Assembly: GCA_947629785.1 (NCBI GenBank)
Contig: CANRFB010000001.1
Location: forward strand, 124,001 to 188,000
Source: an uncultured Clostridia bacterium
GTDB taxonomy: Bacteria > Bacillota > Clostridia > Oscillospirales > Ruminococcaceae
Length of the DNA: 64,000 nucleotides
Reading direction: 5' to 3'
The position numbers and the translations under genes are program-made. Shown in pieces: positions 61,139 through 64,000 of this stretch (positions are counted from its first letter, which is position 1; every line of letters starts with the position of its first letter). The notes beneath the pieces were generated by a model. It saw only the letters and a program-made list of their open reading frames with translations, had not been told where the DNA came from and made no database searches.

Positions 61139-62149
61139 TCAAAATCCTCCTAACAGCTTAGAATTCTTTGACTTTTTGCGGTTAGTCTTGGCAGCCGCTC
61201 TGTCGTCACTGCTGGTATTGAATCTGTAAACGAGCAGACCAAGAATACCGGTAATAAAGAACAAGAGAACCGATGCCGCAGCAGAATATCCATAGTTCGG
61301 ATCGATAAGGTGGAAATGCTTATAAACAAATACCGCCGCAGTTTCGAGCTGTGTCTGGATAGCGGAAGCACCCGAACCCTCATGGAAGAGATATGGAATA
61401 TCGAACATCTGGAGACCACCGATCATTGATGTAATAAGAACATACAGGAAGATCGGTTTCAGAAGGGGAAGTGTTATCTTGAAAAATACCTGACCGCTGC
61501 TTGCGCCGTCGATAGATGCCGCTTCAAACAGCGACAGATCTATACCCATGATACCGGACATCAGCAGGATCATCGTATTACCGAACCACATCCACGTCTG
61601 TATGAACATTACAATAACTCTTGAAGAAGTTACATTGTTTACGAACTTGATAGGTTCTGCGATGCTGCCCATGTCAAGGAGCATAGCGTTTACAGCGCCG
61701 TATTTGCTGTTTCCGAAAAGAATAAGGAACAGTCCGCATACCGATGTAGCCGTAATAATGTTAGGCATATACATTACGACCTTGAAGAAGCCTGTACCTT
61801 TTACCTTCACTCTTGAATCGGTAAACCATACCGCAAGAAGAAGTGAGAGAATGATCTGGGGAATAAAGTTACCTATCCAAAGAATAACAGTATTCTTGAG
61901 GGATCTAATAAATTCTTCATGGATGGCTTTTGCAGGACGCGAACCACCGATGAGTATGTACTTGAAATTCTGGAAGCCTACAAAGGTGTCTGCATTGGCG
62001 TTACCGTTGCCGAAGAAACTCAGTCTGAATGTATTGATCAACGGATAGATCATGAAAAATACATAGACAATAAAAAAGGGCAGAATGAAGAAGTAGCCGT
62101 ACTTGGCATAACTAATTGATTTTCTGCCTTGGGGTTTGAGCGACTGCAT
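61139..62149 (-). CDS. Carbohydrate ABC transporter permease (MalF-like)
   Basis: 336 residues from the ATG at 62149, with AAAGGGTG upstream. Six TM helices (FFILPFFIVYVFFMIYPLI first) and the EAA loop (EAASIDGASSGQVFFKITLP, near 214-233) mark a MalF/UgpA-type permease. Forms the heterodimeric channel with the MalG-like partner. Confidence 0.93.
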   Translation of the reverse strand: MQSLKPQGRKSISYAKYGYFFILPFFIVYVFFMIYPLINTFRLSFFGNGNANADTFVGFQNFKYILIGGSRPAKAIHEEFIRSLKNTVILWIGNFIPQIILSLLLAVWFTDSRVKVKGTGFFKVVMYMPNIITATSVCGLFLILFGNSKYGAVNAMLLDMGSIAEPIKFVNNVTSSRVIVMFIQTWMWFGNTMILLMSGIMGIDLSLFEAASIDGASSGQVFFKITLPLLKPIFLYVLITSMIGGLQMFDIPYLFHEGSGASAIQTQLETAAVFVYKHFHLIDPNYGYSAAASVLLFFITGILGLLVYRFNTSSDDRAAAKTNRKKSKNSKLLGGF

Positions 62150-62198
62150 AAAACACACCCTTTTCATTAAATTATCACATTTTAAAGATATAATATAC

Positions 62199-62223
62199 GC
62201 TTACGGGGAAATTCCCCGTAAGC
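62199..62223 (-). other. Intergenic hairpin after the binding-protein gene
   Basis: GCTTACGGGGAA and TTCCCCGTAAGC form a perfect stem with a minimal loop and no T-run. Such hairpins usually stabilise the upstream binding-protein message and lower permease expression. Confidence 0.65.
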
Positions 62224-62260
62224 TGTATATCATAAGTTAAATATTAACCGTTTCAGTTAA

Positions 62261-63703
62261 TTAGTCCCAGTTAAGATCGGGATACTTAGTAGCAACGTCA
62301 TCCTGGAATCCGTTGAGAGCGTCTTCCTTGGTTGCATACTCACCGTCAACATACTTTGTTACAGCATTGTTGAAGGAATCCTTAATAGCAGAGTCATAAG
62401 CTGTGATAAGACCGTCCATATTGATACCTGCAGCAGCATCAATAAGAACTGCGAACTGATCCTGACCGCCGAGGAGAGCATTCTGGTTTGTGCCGGCGTC
62501 AACGATAGCCTGCATAGCAGCCTTGTTGTTTACGAAGTCACCGCTCTGTTCAGCATACTTCTGCATAGAATCCTTATTGGTTGTGAAGAAGTTGATGAAG
62601 TCAGCCGCCATAGTCTTGTTATCGCACTTAGCGGAAGGAGCAAGCCAAGAACCGCCCCAGAAGTAGTTGGAAGGACCTACGCAGATGTTGTACTTACCAT
62701 AGGTAGCCCCGCCTTCGCCGCCTTCAGCCTGTTCGAGCTGTGCGCCCTTAGCAAGACACCATGTGGAGAAGAAGTAACCCATTGTAGAATCGTCCTGACC
62801 TACTGCGAACCAAGCATCGCTCCACTGTGTAACGCCTGTCTCGTACTTGTTATCACGGAATGTCTTAGCAATGTCGAGGAAGTTCTCAGCATTGTCAAGA
62901 ACAAGCTTGTTATCCTTAACCCAAGGCTGTGTTCTGTTAGCCTGATATACCTGCCACATACCACCCAGTGTAGCTGTCATAGCGGTCATTCCGCCGGAAG
63001 CCTCGGAAACAGTCTTAGCAGCTTCCTGGAACTTATCCCAGTCGCCGATCTTTTCCTGCATCTGGTCAGGAGATGTTACGCCCAGATACTGCTCAGCAAG
63101 GTCTGTTCTGTAAACATATCCGCCTGCAGCAGCCTGCCATGAAGCACCTCTCAGAATACCGTTCTCATCTGTACCGATAGCAACGGTGTAAGGATAAGCT
63201 TCGCTGTATGCGGACTTATCAATTCCGAGAGAAGAAAGGGGAACTGTGTACTCATCGTTCAGATAGCCGAGGATCCAGTCAGCTTCGAGGATAAGGATAT
63301 CAGCATCCTCATCACCTGCGAGATACTGCTGATACTGTTCTCTTGCTTCACCGCCGGAAGTACCAACCTGTACCCATGTTACCTGATCTTCAGAATAGCC
63401 TTTTTCCTGGCAGAAAAGAGGGATCATGTTATCAAGGTCAGCGCCTGTCCAGCAAAGGATAGTGAGCTTATCGCCGTCATCAGCGAGTTCTACAGCAGCA
63501 GCTTCGTTAGCAGCAGCCTGCTCTTCTTCGTTCATGGCAGTAGTTTCAGCAGAATCGCCGCCATTGTCAACAGCAGCGGTATCGTCGCCGCCCTCAGCGG
63601 TATCTCCGCCTGTTGTGTCATCACCGCCGCCGCAGCCTGCGAGCATGGTTCCAGCACATGCAAGAGCTGCAAGAAGAGCGATCTTCTTCTTTAAATTCTT
63701 CAT
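62261..63703 (-). CDS. Sugar-binding lipoprotein of the ABC importer
   Basis: 480 residues. Signal peptide ending in lipobox LAGC (MLAGCGGGDDTTGG near residues 20-33), a Gly/Asp/Ala linker (about 30-75), then a family-1 extracellular solute-binding domain (KLTILCWTGADLDNMIPLF, DADILILEADWILGYLNDEY). Start has AGGAGG upstream. Directly upstream of the permeases; the ligand is not predictable. Codon choice is more biased than in its neighbours, as expected for a highly expressed gene. Confidence 0.92.
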   Translation of the reverse strand: MKNLKKKIALLAALACAGTMLAGCGGGDDTTGGDTAEGGDDTAAVDNGGDSAETTAMNEEEQAAANEAAAVELADDGDKLTILCWTGADLDNMIPLFCQEKGYSEDQVTWVQVGTSGGEAREQYQQYLAGDEDADILILEADWILGYLNDEYTVPLSSLGIDKSAYSEAYPYTVAIGTDENGILRGASWQAAAGGYVYRTDLAEQYLGVTSPDQMQEKIGDWDKFQEAAKTVSEASGGMTAMTATLGGMWQVYQANRTQPWVKDNKLVLDNAENFLDIAKTFRDNKYETGVTQWSDAWFAVGQDDSTMGYFFSTWCLAKGAQLEQAEGGEGGATYGKYNICVGPSNYFWGGSWLAPSAKCDNKTMAADFINFFTTNKDSMQKYAEQSGDFVNNKAAMQAIVDAGTNQNALLGGQDQFAVLIDAAAGINMDGLITAYDSAIKDSFNNAVTKYVDGEYATKEDALNGFQDDVATKYPDLNWD

Positions 63704-63726
63704 TTGGTTTTCCTCCTTAAAATTAC

Positions 63727-63750
63727 ATTATATTATAAAAATAATATAAT
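63727..63750. repeat. AT-rich palindrome between the LacI gene and the binding-protein gene
   Basis: ATTATATTAT and ATAATATAAT flank AAAA. It could be a weak terminator for the LacI gene, a -10 region, or an operator for that regulator. Confidence 0.55.
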
Positions 63751-63758
63751 ACTTGGGT

Positions 63759-64000
63759 TTACTCGCCGATGTATTTCACCGACGAACCTTTTATAAGACA
63801 ACCGTTGACCGTCACTGTAGGCGGTTCTCCGGGAATCTCCTTCCGTATCATGGCGATAAGCTGTCTTGCAGCTTCTGCGCCGATCCTTTCGGTGTCCTGC
63901 TGATATGTGGTAAGTCTCGGGTGCAGGAAACGCGCAAGGGTTATTCCGTCATAGCCTGCTATCGAAATATCTTCCGGAACGCTCATTCCTAATTTTTCAA
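63759..64000 (-). CDS. LacI-family transcriptional regulator, C-terminal end (partial)
   Basis: About 80 C-terminal residues; the frame stays open at the window edge. SVPEDISIAGYDGITLARFL and PRLTTYQQDTERIGAEAARQ are the LacI/PurR effector-domain signatures. The DNA-binding N-terminus lies outside the window. It precedes the sugar importer in the same direction, so it probably controls that operon. Confidence 0.88.
   Translation of the reverse strand, partial: EKLGMSVPEDISIAGYDGITLARFLHPRLTTYQQDTERIGAEAARQLIAMIRKEIPGEPPTVTVNGCLIKGSSVKYIGE

Overview
The window looks like a chromosomal segment of an anaerobic, low-to-mid GC Firmicute, most plausibly a Ruminococcus-like member of the Oscillospirales/Clostridia. 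The reasons are the near-perfect sigma-A promoters with AGGAGG ribosome sites, an HrcA/CIRCE heat-shock operon, the complete [FeFe]-hydrogenase maturation set (HydE, HydG, HydF), a GH35 beta-galactosidase, many lipoprotein sugar-binding proteins, and Thr/Glu/Pro linkers typical of ruminococcal exported proteins. No phage, IS element, CRISPR array or plasmid gene was seen. The content is mostly core and metabolic, and the unusual signals lie mainly in leaders, operators and small ORFs.

Layout. 1-2.5 kb: a truncated UvrD/PcrA helicase, then a secreted CAP-domain protein with three blocks of tandem repeats. 2.5-9.6 kb: a minus-strand operon with an ABC exporter, a coiled-coil anchored protein, MoxR, DUF58, a small membrane protein and a BspA-type leucine-rich repeat protein. 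9.7-17.9 kb: GH35, then a structured leader with an intrinsic terminator in front of TM1266-hydE-hydG-hydF, a TetR regulator and two membrane proteins. 18-23.7 kb: ApgM, two membrane proteins, greA-lysS and a flavoprotein. 23.7-28 kb: a GGDEF/EAL protein with a beta-helix-like tail, and a PfkB kinase. 28-32 kb: a heterodimeric ABC exporter behind a 50-codon leader ORF and terminator, an arrangement like Bacillus bmrB-bmrCD. 32-38 kb: a lipoprotein, a MacAB-type efflux operon and a BtuF-like binding protein.

38-42.7 kb: flotillin plus NfeD, a 40-codon membrane miniprotein and an XRE regulator. Three promoters here carry the same 17-bp palindrome just after the -10 box, so the regulator probably controls itself, the miniprotein and the nfeD-flotillin operon. 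A membrane protein and two translationally coupled microproteins follow. 42.7-47.6 kb: hrcA-grpE-dnaK-dnaJ under a perfect CIRCE. 47.7-52 kb: two tRNA-Gln genes, recR, ybaB, dnaX, a TPR membrane protein and the SRP RNA gene. 52-59.3 kb: a large solute-binding lipoprotein, then an ACT regulator-hom-thrB-GNAT-tsaE-tsaB operon. 59.4-60.2 kb: a candidate structured RNA and a frameshifted orphan hicB. 60.2-64 kb: a sugar ABC importer (two permeases, binding lipoprotein) and the end of a LacI regulator.

The best candidates for undescribed biology are the three-operator XRE/miniprotein/NfeD-flotillin circuit (40.67-41.54 kb), the riboswitch-like leader of the hydrogenase-maturation operon (11.59-11.75 kb), the attenuator of the ABC exporter (28.0-28.27 kb), the candidate ncRNA (59.48-59.60 kb), and the EAL protein with a cytosolic beta-helix tail. 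All functional assignments are from reading the sequence; no database search was run.
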